A stretch of DNA of 64,000 nucleotides from Formosa sp. L2A11 (GTDB lineage: Bacteria; Bacteroidota; Bacteroidia; Flavobacteriales; Flavobacteriaceae), in NCBI RefSeq assembly GCF_009796865.1, contig NZ_CP047028.1, forward strand, positions 558,001-622,000. Direction: 5' to 3'. Positions 55,520 through 64,000 of this stretch are shown here, piece after piece. How positions within the stretch are numbered: position 1 is the first letter of the stretch; every line of letters starts with the position of its first letter. The notes below the pieces were generated by a model. That model searched no databases and was not told where the DNA came from. It was given only the letters and a program-made list of their open reading frames with translations. Position numbers and translations under genes: made by a program.

Positions 55520-56689
55520 TTAAACGCAATTTTTTTGATATGCTTTGTACCAACGTTGAGGAATTTGATTATTACATGCATCTAAATAATCTTGATGCAT
55601 ACACGGTAATAACGTGTGTCTTTTTAATTTATTATTAATCTCATTTAAAAAGGGAATCTCAATCCACCAGCGTCCTGTTTTGATGCTTTTATAAAAATTG
55701 AGCTCTTGGGAGTCGACTAAGGTAATAAATTTTTGGTAAATATGCTCGTCTTTAAAATCACTATCTTCAACTCTATTATTCAGTCCTTCAATAAAGTACC
55801 AAATCATTTGAGAGATTAATATGCATGTAATTTCATCGTCTTGAGACGGTTTGTACTCGAAAATACCTAAAGCATTTACTTTATCACTAATACCAGCGTA
55901 CCTCGTGATTGCACATATTTCTTTACCATCTAAACCATTTGGGGAGACTTTTTGGTTTAAACTAACTTCTGAAGCTTTAATAGATCCTAAATCTACGGTT
56001 ACAATATTTGCATCGCGCATAACAGGCTCTACCAAAGTAATATCGTTAGAGACTTGCCCTAAACGATACGCTTCAAAGTATAAGGTTTCCATTAAATCTA
56101 TTTGTTCCTGAGAATTGAAATAGGTTTGATAGCCAATTGTTGCGTAATTAAATAGATTATAAGGTTCTTCTAAAATAATTTTTCCTACAAAACTATCATT
56201 CTTAATAGGCTGTGTTAAATCGCCTAAATCGAAATTACTATCTACATTCACAATGTTAACCATTGGAATAAGCGAATCGAATGCACGATACATTGGATAG
56301 GTAAGATCTTGACTTCCGCCAAGTACAATAGGAATAATATTTAATTTTACTAATTCGGAAACCGTTTCTTTTAAAGCATAGTAAGTATCTTCTACGGTTT
56401 CTCCTTTATATATATCTCCTAAATCGGCCATTGTAGTACACCAATTTCCAGGATATAATTTATAAAAGGCATTACGGATTTCGTTTAAATTGAAATCCTC
56501 ACCTATATAATTAACATCATTTCGGTTTTCTAAAACACCAAGTAAGACAACTTCCACACCTTCTAGATCTGGAATGCCGTCTTGTTTAGAATGTATTTTT
56601 AATTTCTTTCCGATAGCTTGTTGCGATAACAACTCTGTATACGCTACTACAGCATCGGGTACTGGAGCCAAAAAATTAAGGTCGGCCAT
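55520..56689 (-). CDS. arginase/formimidoylglutamase-fold protein with degenerate metal site
   Basis: A 389-residue protein with the ureohydrolase pattern but altered metal ligands. The usual GGDHS is GGSQD (124-128; His to Gln127). The DAHxD motif is DSNFD (150-154; His to Asn152). The DxD motif is DLG (233-235; second Asp to Gly). So three of six manganese ligands are lost, while Asp150, Asp154 and Asp233 remain, as does SPNGLDGKE. It is probably not an active arginase. It follows topA by 3 bases and precedes gldK, so a structural or regulatory role near the gliding genes is possible but unproven. Confidence 0.85.
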   Translation of the reverse strand: MADLNFLAPVPDAVVAYTELLSQQAIGKKLKIHSKQDGIPDLEGVEVVLLGVLENRNDVNYIGEDFNLNEIRNAFYKLYPGNWCTTMADLGDIYKGETVEDTYYALKETVSELVKLNIIPIVLGGSQDLTYPMYRAFDSLIPMVNIVNVDSNFDLGDLTQPIKNDSFVGKIILEEPYNLFNYATIGYQTYFNSQEQIDLMETLYFEAYRLGQVSNDITLVEPVMRDANIVTVDLGSIKASEVSLNQKVSPNGLDGKEICAITRYAGISDKVNALGIFEYKPSQDDEITCILISQMIWYFIEGLNNRVEDSDFKDEHIYQKFITLVDSQELNFYKSIKTGRWWIEIPFLNEINNKLKRHTLLPCMHQDYLDACNNQIPQRWYKAYQKNCV

Positions 56690-56692
56690 GAA

Positions 56693-59233
56693 TTATTTCT
56701 TTTTTGCTGTGGTTGTCTTTTTTACTGTAGCTTTTTTAGCAGGAGCCTTTTTCTTAGCAGGTGCTTTCTTTTTTGCTGCAGTCTTTCGCTTCGGAGTTTT
56801 TGCTTCAATTAAAGCTTTTGCTTTATCTAAAGTAATCTTCGTTGCATCGACAGTTTTATCTAATTCTACCTTTATTTTTCCTTTGATAACATTATGTCTT
56901 CCCCAACGTGCTTTCTCTACACGAATACCTTCATCTTCCCAATTGTGAATGACTTTATCAATCTCTTTCTGAATTTTCTCTTTTATTAACGTTACAATAT
57001 CATCATCAGATAAATTATCCCAATCGTATTTTTTATTCACGTTAATAAACATATTGTTCCATTTAATAAATGGCCCAAAACGTCCTTTACCTTTTTGTAC
57101 AGGTAAATCGTCGTACATATATATAGGTGCGTCTGCTTCTTGTTTCTCTTTTATTAAAACAATAGCATCTTCTAATTCTACACTTAACGCATCTACGCCT
57201 TTAGGTAAAGACACATAAGCTTCTCCAAATTTAACATAAGGACCGAAACGTCCATTATTTACAACAACAGGTAAATCTTCGTAAGTTCCTAGGTCTTTAG
57301 GTAGTTTGAATAAATCTATAGCTTCTTCAAACGTAATGGTATTTAATTGCTGGTCTGGAGATAGACTTGCAAATATTTTATCTTCTTCTTCTGCAGCTCC
57401 TATTTGTGCCATTGGCCCAAATTTACCTAAACGTACACTTACTTGGCGCCCTGTTTTAGGGTCTGTTCCAAGAATACGTTCTCCAGATTCGCGTTCTGCA
57501 TTTTCTTGAACATCTTTTACATGCGGATGGAATTTTTTATAAAATTCCTTCATCATTTCTGTCCAATTCTCTTTTCCTTCAGCAATATCATCAAAGTCTT
57601 CTTCAACTTTTGCTGTAAAATTGTAATCTAAAATACTTTCAAAGTGACTTACCAAAAAGTTAGTTACAATCATTCCAATATCTGTTGGAACTAATTTTCC
57701 TTTATCCGATCCTACTTTTTCTGTAAGTAATGTATCTTTTACTTCGCCTTTGGCTAATCTAATTTGTGTATACTCACGTTCTACACCTTCAACCATTCCT
57801 TTTTCAACATAGTTTCTATTTTGAATTGTAGAAATTGTTGGTGCATATGTAGACGGACGACCAATACCTAACTCTTCTAATTTCTTAACTAAAGAAGCTT
57901 CAGTATATCTATAAGGCGGTCTTGTGTAACGTTGTGTTGCTGTAATATATTCGTTAAGAAGTGTTTCGCTTACCTTCATTGCAGGCAACATACCTTCTTG
58001 TTCAGTATCTTCATCATCTGTACCTTCTAAGTACACTTTTAAAAATCCGTCGAATGTAATAACTTCTCCATTTGCAGAGAATACTTCTTTATGTGTAGAT
58101 GCAGAAATTTTAACGTTAGTACGTTCTAATAACGCTTCACTCATTTGAGATGCAATGGCACGTTTCCAGATTAACTCGTATAAACGGGCTTGATCACGAT
58201 CTATATCTACAGAATGTACTGCAAAATTGGTTGGACGAATAGCTTCGTGAGCTTCTTGTGCTCCTTTAACTTTTCCTTTATGCATGCGTTCTTTAGCATA
58301 TTTTTTCCCGTAAGCGTTTTCAATTTCTGCTTTCGCGCCTTTTCTTGCTTCGTCGGATAAATTTACACTATCTGTTCTCATATAAGTAATTAGACCGGCT
58401 TCGTACAAACGTTGCGCCATAGTCATGGTTTTACTTACTGAAAAATATAATTTACGTGCTGCTTCTTGTTGAAGGGTTGACGTTGTAAATGGTGCTGCTG
58501 GAGATTTTTTAGCGGGTTTCTTTTCTAAATCGGCTACTTTAAAATTAGCTGAAGCATTACTTTCTAAAAATTTAAAAGCGTCTGCTTTTGAAGTAAACGA
58601 TTTTGGCAACTTCGCTTTAAAAGATTGTCCTGCCTCGTTAGAAAACTCTGCATCTATTCTATAAGATGCTTCTGCTTTAAACTGTTGAATTTCGCTTTCA
58701 CGTTCTACAATTAATCTTACAGAAACAGATTGTACACGTCCGGCAGATAAACCACCTTTTACTTTACGCCACAATACTGGAGAGAGTTCGTAACCAACAA
58801 TTCTATCTAATACACGACGCGCTTGTTGCGCATCTACCAAATTGTAATCTATACCACGAGGGTTTTCAATTGCTTTTTGAATGGCTGTTTTAGTAATCTC
58901 GTGAAAAACAATACGTTTTGTTTTGTCTTTATCTAGTTTTAAAGTTTCGGCTAAATGCCAAGCAATTGCTTCTCCCTCCCGGTCCTCATCACTTGCTAGC
59001 CAAACCATTTCGGCTTTCTTTGCTAAGTCTTTCAGTTTTTTTACAACTGCTTTTTTATCGGTGGAAACTTCATATTTCGGACTAAAATCACCTTCAACAT
59101 CTACTCCTAATTCTTTGGATGGAAGATCGGCAATATGACCAAAACTAGACTCTACTTTATAATCTTTACCTAAAAATTTTTCGATCGTTTTCGCCTTTGC
59201 AGGTGACTCCACTATTACTAAATTCTTCGCCAT
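56693..59233 (-). CDS. topA: DNA topoisomerase I
   Basis: An 846-residue type IA topoisomerase that relaxes negative supercoils. The Toprim domain has VIVESPAKAKTIEKFLG (6-22) and SDEDREGEAIAWHL (about 80-93). The catalytic Tyr is in AGLITYMRTDSVNLS. The C-terminus has Toprim-C-terminal repeats (NGRFGPYVKFGEAYVSLP and KGRFGPFIKW), no Cys4 zinc fingers, and a histone-H1-like tail of AKKKAPAKK units. That tail is typical for flavobacteria. A minus-strand TACATTTG at 59253-59260 gives a leader of about 14 bases. Confidence 0.97.
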   Translation of the reverse strand: MAKNLVIVESPAKAKTIEKFLGKDYKVESSFGHIADLPSKELGVDVEGDFSPKYEVSTDKKAVVKKLKDLAKKAEMVWLASDEDREGEAIAWHLAETLKLDKDKTKRIVFHEITKTAIQKAIENPRGIDYNLVDAQQARRVLDRIVGYELSPVLWRKVKGGLSAGRVQSVSVRLIVERESEIQQFKAEASYRIDAEFSNEAGQSFKAKLPKSFTSKADAFKFLESNASANFKVADLEKKPAKKSPAAPFTTSTLQQEAARKLYFSVSKTMTMAQRLYEAGLITYMRTDSVNLSDEARKGAKAEIENAYGKKYAKERMHKGKVKGAQEAHEAIRPTNFAVHSVDIDRDQARLYELIWKRAIASQMSEALLERTNVKISASTHKEVFSANGEVITFDGFLKVYLEGTDDEDTEQEGMLPAMKVSETLLNEYITATQRYTRPPYRYTEASLVKKLEELGIGRPSTYAPTISTIQNRNYVEKGMVEGVEREYTQIRLAKGEVKDTLLTEKVGSDKGKLVPTDIGMIVTNFLVSHFESILDYNFTAKVEEDFDDIAEGKENWTEMMKEFYKKFHPHVKDVQENAERESGERILGTDPKTGRQVSVRLGKFGPMAQIGAAEEEDKIFASLSPDQQLNTITFEEAIDLFKLPKDLGTYEDLPVVVNNGRFGPYVKFGEAYVSLPKGVDALSVELEDAIVLIKEKQEADAPIYMYDDLPVQKGKGRFGPFIKWNNMFINVNKKYDWDNLSDDDIVTLIKEKIQKEIDKVIHNWEDEGIRVEKARWGRHNVIKGKIKVELDKTVDATKITLDKAKALIEAKTPKRKTAAKKKAPAKKKAPAKKATVKKTTTAKKK

Positions 59234-59252
59234 TTTTATTTTTTTGGTGCTG

Positions 59253-59260
59253 CAAATGTA
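59253..59260 (-). promoter_or_regulatory. probable -7 element of topA
   Basis: The minus strand reads TACATTTG followed by CAGCA, 20 bases before the ATG; it matches TAnnTTTG. The upstream TTG is only 11 bases away, too close for a -33 box. Confidence 0.45.
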
Positions 59261-59371
59261 TATGAAAAAAGCAACATCTTCCTAATTTTATAAGCATTCA
59301 GTACGACGAAAGGTTAAAATCGTCGATTTTAAACCTATAAATTTTCAAATTAATTATTAATTTTTTATCAA

Positions 59372-60133
59372 TTACACTAACGTTTGCGCAGAAACAGTTT
59401 GGTCTTCTGAATTTTCGAAGCCTATTACTTCCTTATAAATTATATATAAAGGTATGTATGTAAATGATAGCGTTGCGAGTAAACCTACACAACACATTAA
59501 AAATCCTATCATTTCTGCTAAAAATCCACTTACAATAAGTAAACCAAAAGATAGTAACCATTTTTTATGTCCTATTTTAAAACTTAATTTAAGTATTTCT
59601 GAAACACTACGCTCCGGATTAAAAGCAAAAACAAGATTAACAAATGATAAAGGAATAATAACATAAAACAAAGGCAACAAAAACAATAAAGATGCTGCAA
59701 TAGAAATACCCATTACTATTACAGACAATACAATTAACTTTCCTAAATATTGTTTTTTAAAATAGAAGAAATAATCGTCTTTAGTCGTTTCTCCATAATC
59801 CTTTTGTTTGCAAATTCTATAAAAAGCAGATTTAAAACTCAAGCTTACTACAGAAGCTATAATACCAAAACAAATAAAAAATAATAACACCCCAAAGATA
59901 AATCCAAAACTAACATTTTCATTTCCACGAATCATTTCTGGAACTATTCCAAACGCTAAAAAGGGTACATATATAATAAGGTAGAAAGGAATAATGATTA
60001 GCATGGTTAGAAGCAATATTATTAAGCCTTGCAACCATACTTTTTTAAAAAGCGCCATAGATTGACCAAAAATAGTCCCGAAGTCTAATTCCTTCGCGTT
60101 ATTTACCTTTTCTTCAAATTCGTTTATAAACAT
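59372..60133 (-). CDS. polytopic membrane protein of unknown function
   Basis: A 253-residue protein with about six hydrophobic helices (roughly 30-55, 70-98, 130-150, 158-175, 190-212, 215-235). A short N-terminal cytosolic segment includes AKELDFGTIFGQSMALFKKVW, and loops such as YRICKQKDYGETTKDDYFFYF are conserved-looking. A Cys pair (MCCVG) lies in the last part. I do not recognise a defined domain. It is transcribed toward topA but 138 bases away, and divergent from miaB. Confidence 0.8.
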   Translation of the reverse strand: MFINEFEEKVNNAKELDFGTIFGQSMALFKKVWLQGLIILLLTMLIIIPFYLIIYVPFLAFGIVPEMIRGNENVSFGFIFGVLLFFICFGIIASVVSLSFKSAFYRICKQKDYGETTKDDYFFYFKKQYLGKLIVLSVIVMGISIAASLLFLLPLFYVIIPLSFVNLVFAFNPERSVSEILKLSFKIGHKKWLLSFGLLIVSGFLAEMIGFLMCCVGLLATLSFTYIPLYIIYKEVIGFENSEDQTVSAQTLV

Positions 60134-60202
60134 CCTGATTGGTTTAGTTTTGGATAAAGGACGTATTTTTTAACAAAAATACAAGAAAAATCAAACTGAC
60201 AC

Positions 60203-60235
60203 TTTGTCATAAGTGTAAATTTAATTGTATCTTTG
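60203..60235 (+). promoter_or_regulatory. promoter of the miaB operon
   Basis: TTTG (60203-60206), a 21-base spacer, then TATCTTTG (60228-60235): a full -33/-7 Bacteroidota promoter, ending 36 bases before the miaB ATG. Confidence 0.65.
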
Positions 60236-60271
60236 CAAACTTATTGACTGATAATTATTTTCAGCAACATT

Positions 60272-61714
60272 ATGGAGAAGACAATTGACGAAAGCAAACA
60301 AGGAGAATCCCTTGTATTAGAACAAAAAAAAGAAAATTCACGTAAACTTTTCATAGAAAGCTATGGCTGTGCTATGAATTTTAGTGACAGTGAAATAGTT
60401 GCATCAATATTACATAAACAAGGATATAACACCACCCAGAACCTAGAAGATGCAGATTTAGTATTGGTAAATACCTGCTCTATTAGAGACAAAGCAGAAC
60501 AAACAATTCGTAAACGTCTTGAAAAATACAATGCGGTAAAACGTATTAATCCAGGAATGAAAGTTGGCGTTTTAGGCTGTATGGCAGAACGTCTTAAAAA
60601 CAAGTTTTTAGAAGAAGAAAAAATTGTAGACCTTGTTGTAGGACCAGATGCATATAAAGATTTACCTAATCTTTTGGCAGAAGTAGAAGATGGACGAGAT
60701 GCAATAAATGTTATTCTTTCTAAAGAAGAAACTTACGGAGACATTTCTCCTGTACGTTTAAATAGTAATGGCGTAAGTGCATTTGTATCTATTACCAGAG
60801 GATGCGATAATATGTGTACGTTTTGCGTAGTCCCTTTTACTCGCGGACGAGAACGTAGCCGCGAACCACAAAGTGTTTTAGAAGAAATTAAAGATTTATG
60901 GACTCGTGGTTTTAAAGAAATTACGTTATTAGGCCAAAATGTAGATAGCTATTTATGGTATGGTGGCGGCATGAAAAAAGATTTTGACAAAGCAACAGAT
61001 ATGCAAATTGCAACCGCTGTTAATTTTGCTAAACTTTTAGAAATGTGTGCTAAAGCATATCCTAAAATGCGTATTCGGTTTTCAACATCAAATCCTCAGG
61101 ATTTAACTTTAGATGTTATTGAAACTATGGCGAAATACAAAAACATTTGTAATCACATTCATTTACCTGTACAAAGCGGAAGCAATCGCATACTTAAAGA
61201 AATGAATCGTTTACATACCCGTGAAGAGTATTTTGAATTAATAGACAACATTCGCCGTATACTTCCAGAATGTTCTATAAGTCAAGATATAATTACTGGT
61301 TTCCCTACAGAAACAGAACAAGACCACCAGGACACGCTTAGCTTAATGGAATATGTAAAATACAACTTTGGTTATATGTTTTATTATTCTGAACGCCCAG
61401 GAACACTAGCAGAACGTAAAATGGAAGACGATATCCCCTTAGATGTTAAGAAAAAACGTCTGGACGATGTGGTACAACTACAACGTAAACACAGTGAATT
61501 TAGAACAAAAGCATTTGTAAATACAGAAGTTGAAGTCTTAATTGAAAGAGAATCTAAAAAATCTGACCAACATTGGTCTGGAAGGACATCTCAAAATGTA
61601 GTAGCCGTATTTCCTAAAGGAGATTATAAAATAGGAGATTTTGTTACTATAAAAATAAACGATTGTACAAGTGCAACTCTTATTGGTGAAGCCACTGCGC
61701 TTTCAAACCTTTAA
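60272..61714 (+). CDS. miaB: tRNA-2-methylthio-N6-dimethylallyladenosine synthase MiaB
   Basis: A 480-residue radical SAM methylthiotransferase that modifies i6A37 of tRNAs reading UNN codons. The N-terminal MTTase domain carries three cluster Cys (Cys33 in ESYGCAMN, Cys69 in NTCSIRD, Cys103 in GCMAER). The radical SAM motif is GCDNMCTFC (177-185). A TRAM domain ends the protein (VEVLIERESKKSDQHWSGRT). Length is somewhat long through a 25-residue charged N-terminal extension. It heads an operon: the sigma-54 regulator starts 50 bases after it. Confidence 0.97.
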   Translation: MEKTIDESKQGESLVLEQKKENSRKLFIESYGCAMNFSDSEIVASILHKQGYNTTQNLEDADLVLVNTCSIRDKAEQTIRKRLEKYNAVKRINPGMKVGVLGCMAERLKNKFLEEEKIVDLVVGPDAYKDLPNLLAEVEDGRDAINVILSKEETYGDISPVRLNSNGVSAFVSITRGCDNMCTFCVVPFTRGRERSREPQSVLEEIKDLWTRGFKEITLLGQNVDSYLWYGGGMKKDFDKATDMQIATAVNFAKLLEMCAKAYPKMRIRFSTSNPQDLTLDVIETMAKYKNICNHIHLPVQSGSNRILKEMNRLHTREEYFELIDNIRRILPECSISQDIITGFPTETEQDHQDTLSLMEYVKYNFGYMFYYSERPGTLAERKMEDDIPLDVKKKRLDDVVQLQRKHSEFRTKAFVNTEVEVLIERESKKSDQHWSGRTSQNVVAVFPKGDYKIGDFVTIKINDCTSATLIGEATALSNL

Positions 61715-61764
61715 GCAAGCAGACAAAACTTAGACCAACAATTAAAAGCTAAAAACAATATTAT

Positions 61765-63036
61765 ATGGAATCAGTTCAAGCCATAAAACAACGTTTCGGA
61801 ATTATAGGTAACGACCAAAAACTTAATCGTGCTATTGAAAAAGCAATACAAGTTTCGCCTACAGATATTTCTGTTTTAGTTACCGGAGAAAGTGGAGTTG
61901 GAAAGGAAAGTATTCCTAAAATTATACACCAGCTTTCTCATAGAAAACACGGTAAATATATTGCCGTTAACTGTGGAGCTATTCCTGAAGGAACCATAGA
62001 CAGTGAACTTTTTGGTCACGAAAAAGGGGCTTTTACAGGAGCTACACAAACACGATCTGGATATTTTGAAGTCTCAGACGGAGGAACCATCTTTTTAGAC
62101 GAAGTTGGAGAATTACCACTAACAACACAAGTACGTTTACTTCGTGTATTAGAAAACGGGGAGTTTTTAAAAGTAGGATCTAGTCAAGTTCAAAAAACAA
62201 ATGTTCGTATCGTGGCAGCTACAAACGTTAATATGTTTGAAGCCATTAAGAAAGGAAAGTTTAGAGAAGATTTATACTACCGTTTAAGTACTGTAGAAAT
62301 AAACCTTCCACCCTTACGCGAAAGAAAAGAAGATATTCATTTATTGTTTAGAAAATTTGCTAGCGATTTTGCTTTAAAATATAAAATGCCAACCATAAAA
62401 CTAACCGACGATGCGACACTAGAATTATTAAAATTCAGATGGAATGGTAACATTCGTCAGTTAAGAAACGTTGCAGAACAAATCTCTGTGTTAGAAGAAA
62501 ACAGAACAATAAACGGACATACAATTAGAGGTTACTTACCAAACACAGCTCATAATTTACCGGCAGTAATATCGAACACAAAATCGGATTCAGACTTTAG
62601 TAGCGAAAGAGAAATACTTTACAAAGTACTATTCGATATGAAAGCAGATTTAAACGATCTTAAAAAACTAACTGCCGAATTAATGAAAAACGGCACAGAT
62701 AAAGACGTTCAGAAAAACAACGAAAGTCTAATTCAGAAAATTTACGGAGACGAGTCTGATGCGGAATATGACGACAATGAAGACGATCTGGAAATACTTT
62801 CTATTGCAGAATCTAGTCCTACAACTCTTGTAGACGCTTCTACAAATAATCCTTTAGACAAATATCATTTTGCTGAAGAAATTCAGGAAGAAGAAACACT
62901 ATCTTTACAAGACAAAGAATTAGAATTAATAAAAAAATCGTTGGAACGTCACCAAGGAAAACGTAAATTGGCCGCCGCAGAATTAGGTATTAGCGAACGT
63001 ACATTGTACAGAAAAATTAAACAGTACGACTTATAG
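61765..63036 (+). CDS. sigma-54-dependent transcriptional activator without receiver domain
   Basis: A 423-residue AAA+ enhancer-binding protein. Walker A is GESGVGKES (41-49). The sigma-54 contact loop GAFTGA is at 88-93. Walker B is GGTIFLDEVGEL, and the Arg finger region is KFREDLYYRLS. A linker of about 100 residues, partly acidic (SDAEYDDNEDDLE), precedes a Fis-type HTH (KRKLAAAELGISERTLYRKIKQYDL, about 398-423). There is no receiver or GAF domain, so control must come from expression or partner proteins. It lies 3 bases before lptE. Target promoters (GG-N10-GC type) were not found by eye. Confidence 0.95.
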   Translation: MESVQAIKQRFGIIGNDQKLNRAIEKAIQVSPTDISVLVTGESGVGKESIPKIIHQLSHRKHGKYIAVNCGAIPEGTIDSELFGHEKGAFTGATQTRSGYFEVSDGGTIFLDEVGELPLTTQVRLLRVLENGEFLKVGSSQVQKTNVRIVAATNVNMFEAIKKGKFREDLYYRLSTVEINLPPLRERKEDIHLLFRKFASDFALKYKMPTIKLTDDATLELLKFRWNGNIRQLRNVAEQISVLEENRTINGHTIRGYLPNTAHNLPAVISNTKSDSDFSSEREILYKVLFDMKADLNDLKKLTAELMKNGTDKDVQKNNESLIQKIYGDESDAEYDDNEDDLEILSIAESSPTTLVDASTNNPLDKYHFAEEIQEEETLSLQDKELELIKKSLERHQGKRKLAAAELGISERTLYRKIKQYDL

Positions 63037-63039
63037 ATC

Positions 63040-63546
63040 ATGACTTTAAAACACTACATTATACTTTTATTCGCTGCTATTAGTTTAACAGCATGTGGCG
63101 CTTACTCCTTTACGGGAGCAAAAGTTAATCCAGACACAAAATCTTTTCAGGTTAATTATTTTCAGAATAATGCCGCTTTAATAGAACCTGGAATAGATTT
63201 AGATTTCACAAATGCGTTAACAGATTTACTTATAAATCAGACTAATTTAGATAATGTAAAATCTAACGGAGATTTGGTTTTCGAGGGTGAAATTGTAGAA
63301 TACAGAATTTCTCCAACTACAGCCACATCAGACGATACAGCAGCACAAAACCGATTAACTATTTCGGTTAATGTTCGTTTTTATAATAAGCAAGATGAAG
63401 AGGCTGAGTTTGAAAAACGTTTTTCATTCTTCTATGATTACGATGGGACAGCACAACTTGTTGGTTCGTTAAAAACAACTGCAATAGATGAAATATACGA
63501 CCAAATAACTCAAGATATTTTTAATGCGGCTTTAGCGCAATGGTAA
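63040..63546 (+). CDS. lptE: LPS assembly lipoprotein LptE family
   Basis: A 168-residue lipoprotein (signal MTLKHYIILLFAAISLTAC, Cys 19) followed by GAYSFTGAKVNPDTKSFQV, the start typical of the Bacteroidota LptE family. The rest alternates strands and helices (LTDLLINQTNLDNVKSNGDL, then FEGEIVEYRISPT). LptE plugs the LptD barrel in lipopolysaccharide export to the surface. It is encoded in the miaB-sigma54 operon, 3 bases after the activator, and overlaps or adjoins the next gene. Confidence 0.92.
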   Translation: MTLKHYIILLFAAISLTACGAYSFTGAKVNPDTKSFQVNYFQNNAALIEPGIDLDFTNALTDLLINQTNLDNVKSNGDLVFEGEIVEYRISPTTATSDDTAAQNRLTISVNVRFYNKQDEEAEFEKRFSFFYDYDGTAQLVGSLKTTAIDEIYDQITQDIFNAALAQW

Positions 63547-63548
63547 CG

Positions 63549-64000
63549 ATGACTCCTACAGATTTTACAAATATATTACAATATCCAGAAGCTTTAGTCT
63601 CTGAACAAGCTAGGGATTTAAAAAGTATTATAGAAGAATTTCCATACTTTCAGCCTGCTCGTGCGCTATATTTAAAAACGCTTAAAACTAGCGAAAGCTT
63701 TAAATACAACCAGGCATTAAAAACGACGGCAGCATACACGACAGATCGTAGTATTTTATTCGATTTTATAACATCAGAGGCATTTGTACAGAATGAAATT
63801 TCTCAATTTATAAAACAAAACACAGCACACTTAAGAGACATTAATGTAAATGTAGACGATATATCTGTTGGCAAAAAAACAACAGACAAACTATTCGATA
63901 CTAATATTAATGAAACAGAAAATACAGCCGAATTCGTTCAGCCAAAAATAACACCTGCCAAATTATTTCATTTCACAGAAGATCCTTCGGAAGCACTAGA
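63549..64000 (+). CDS. unknown protein downstream of lptE (truncated by the window end)
   Basis: An open frame runs from ATG 63549 (or ATG 63540, which overlaps the lptE stop) to the window end with no stop, giving at least 150 residues: MTPTDFTNILQYPEALVSEQ at the start, later helical segments with KSIIEEFPYFQPARALYLKTL. It looks mostly helical and charged, without a signal peptide. In other flavobacteria I recall this position holding a hypothetical or TPR-like protein before secG. It is cotranscribed with lptE. Confidence 0.75.
   Translation, partial: MTPTDFTNILQYPEALVSEQARDLKSIIEEFPYFQPARALYLKTLKTSESFKYNQALKTTAAYTTDRSILFDFITSEAFVQNEISQFIKQNTAHLRDINVNVDDISVGKKTTDKLFDTNINETENTAEFVQPKITPAKLFHFTEDPSEAL

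Overview
The window is a piece of a low-GC chromosome from a member of the Bacteroidota, almost certainly a marine-type Flavobacteriaceae. The evidence is a complete gldK-gldL-gldM-gldN cluster (gliding motility and type IX secretion core), a protein ending in a type A sorting domain, a SusC/SusD pair, a TopA without zinc fingers but with a Lys/Ala tail, few Shine-Dalgarno sequences, and several copies of the Bacteroidota -7 promoter element TAnnTTTG. I see no insertion sequence, prophage, CRISPR array or rRNA operon. The one tRNA is an initiator tRNA-fMet.

Layout. 1-8340: the end of a type IX secreted protein, two small conserved proteins (one HExxH membrane protein, one Cys-rich DUF5522), a DUF4136 lipoprotein, a crotonase, a DUF4230 protein, and an alaS-GSCFA operon. 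8569-11750: a tight operon of M23 peptidase, MerR regulator, LemA and two TPM-domain proteins. 11943-17832: an MscS channel, the GTPases Der and Era, a repeat lipoprotein, and a DEAD-box helicase with a VF530 protein. 18265-29870: HemN, a lipocalin, a PPOX / tandem-ABC ATPase / MFS operon, a 2OG-Fe(II) oxygenase, a zinc metallopeptidase, a SatP-type acetate transporter, a DUF1028 protein and a DsbD-type reductase.

30166-44410: an AraC regulator next to an adenine/adenosine deaminase, then a polysaccharide utilisation locus. The locus holds SusC, SusD and a periplasmic GH3 on one side, and a GH94 cellobiose phosphorylase with a GPH-type sugar symporter on the other. A divergent AraC regulator lies between the two blocks. 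The likely scheme is SusCD import of a beta-glucan oligosaccharide, partial trimming by GH3, inner-membrane uptake of the disaccharide by the GPH carrier, and cytosolic phosphorolysis by GH94.

44759-64000: a HAD-family lipoprotein whose signal peptide is split by an apparent one-base frameshift, tRNA-fMet, a leucine-rich-repeat protein, an ABC-F ATPase, a DUF983 protein, a FAD oxidoreductase with a possibly leaderless promoter, gldKLMN, an arginase-fold protein that has lost half its metal ligands, topA, a membrane protein, and an operon of miaB, a sigma-54 activator, lptE and a truncated unknown gene.

Most of the window is core genome. The observations most worth a second look are the arginase-like pseudoenzyme beside the gliding/T9SS genes, the HAD frameshift, the complementary degenerate halves of the tandem ABC protein, the GPH symporter with a periplasmic inserted domain, the small HExxH membrane protein, and the helical-repeat lipoprotein. 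I did not find a clearly new multi-gene system such as a defence island.
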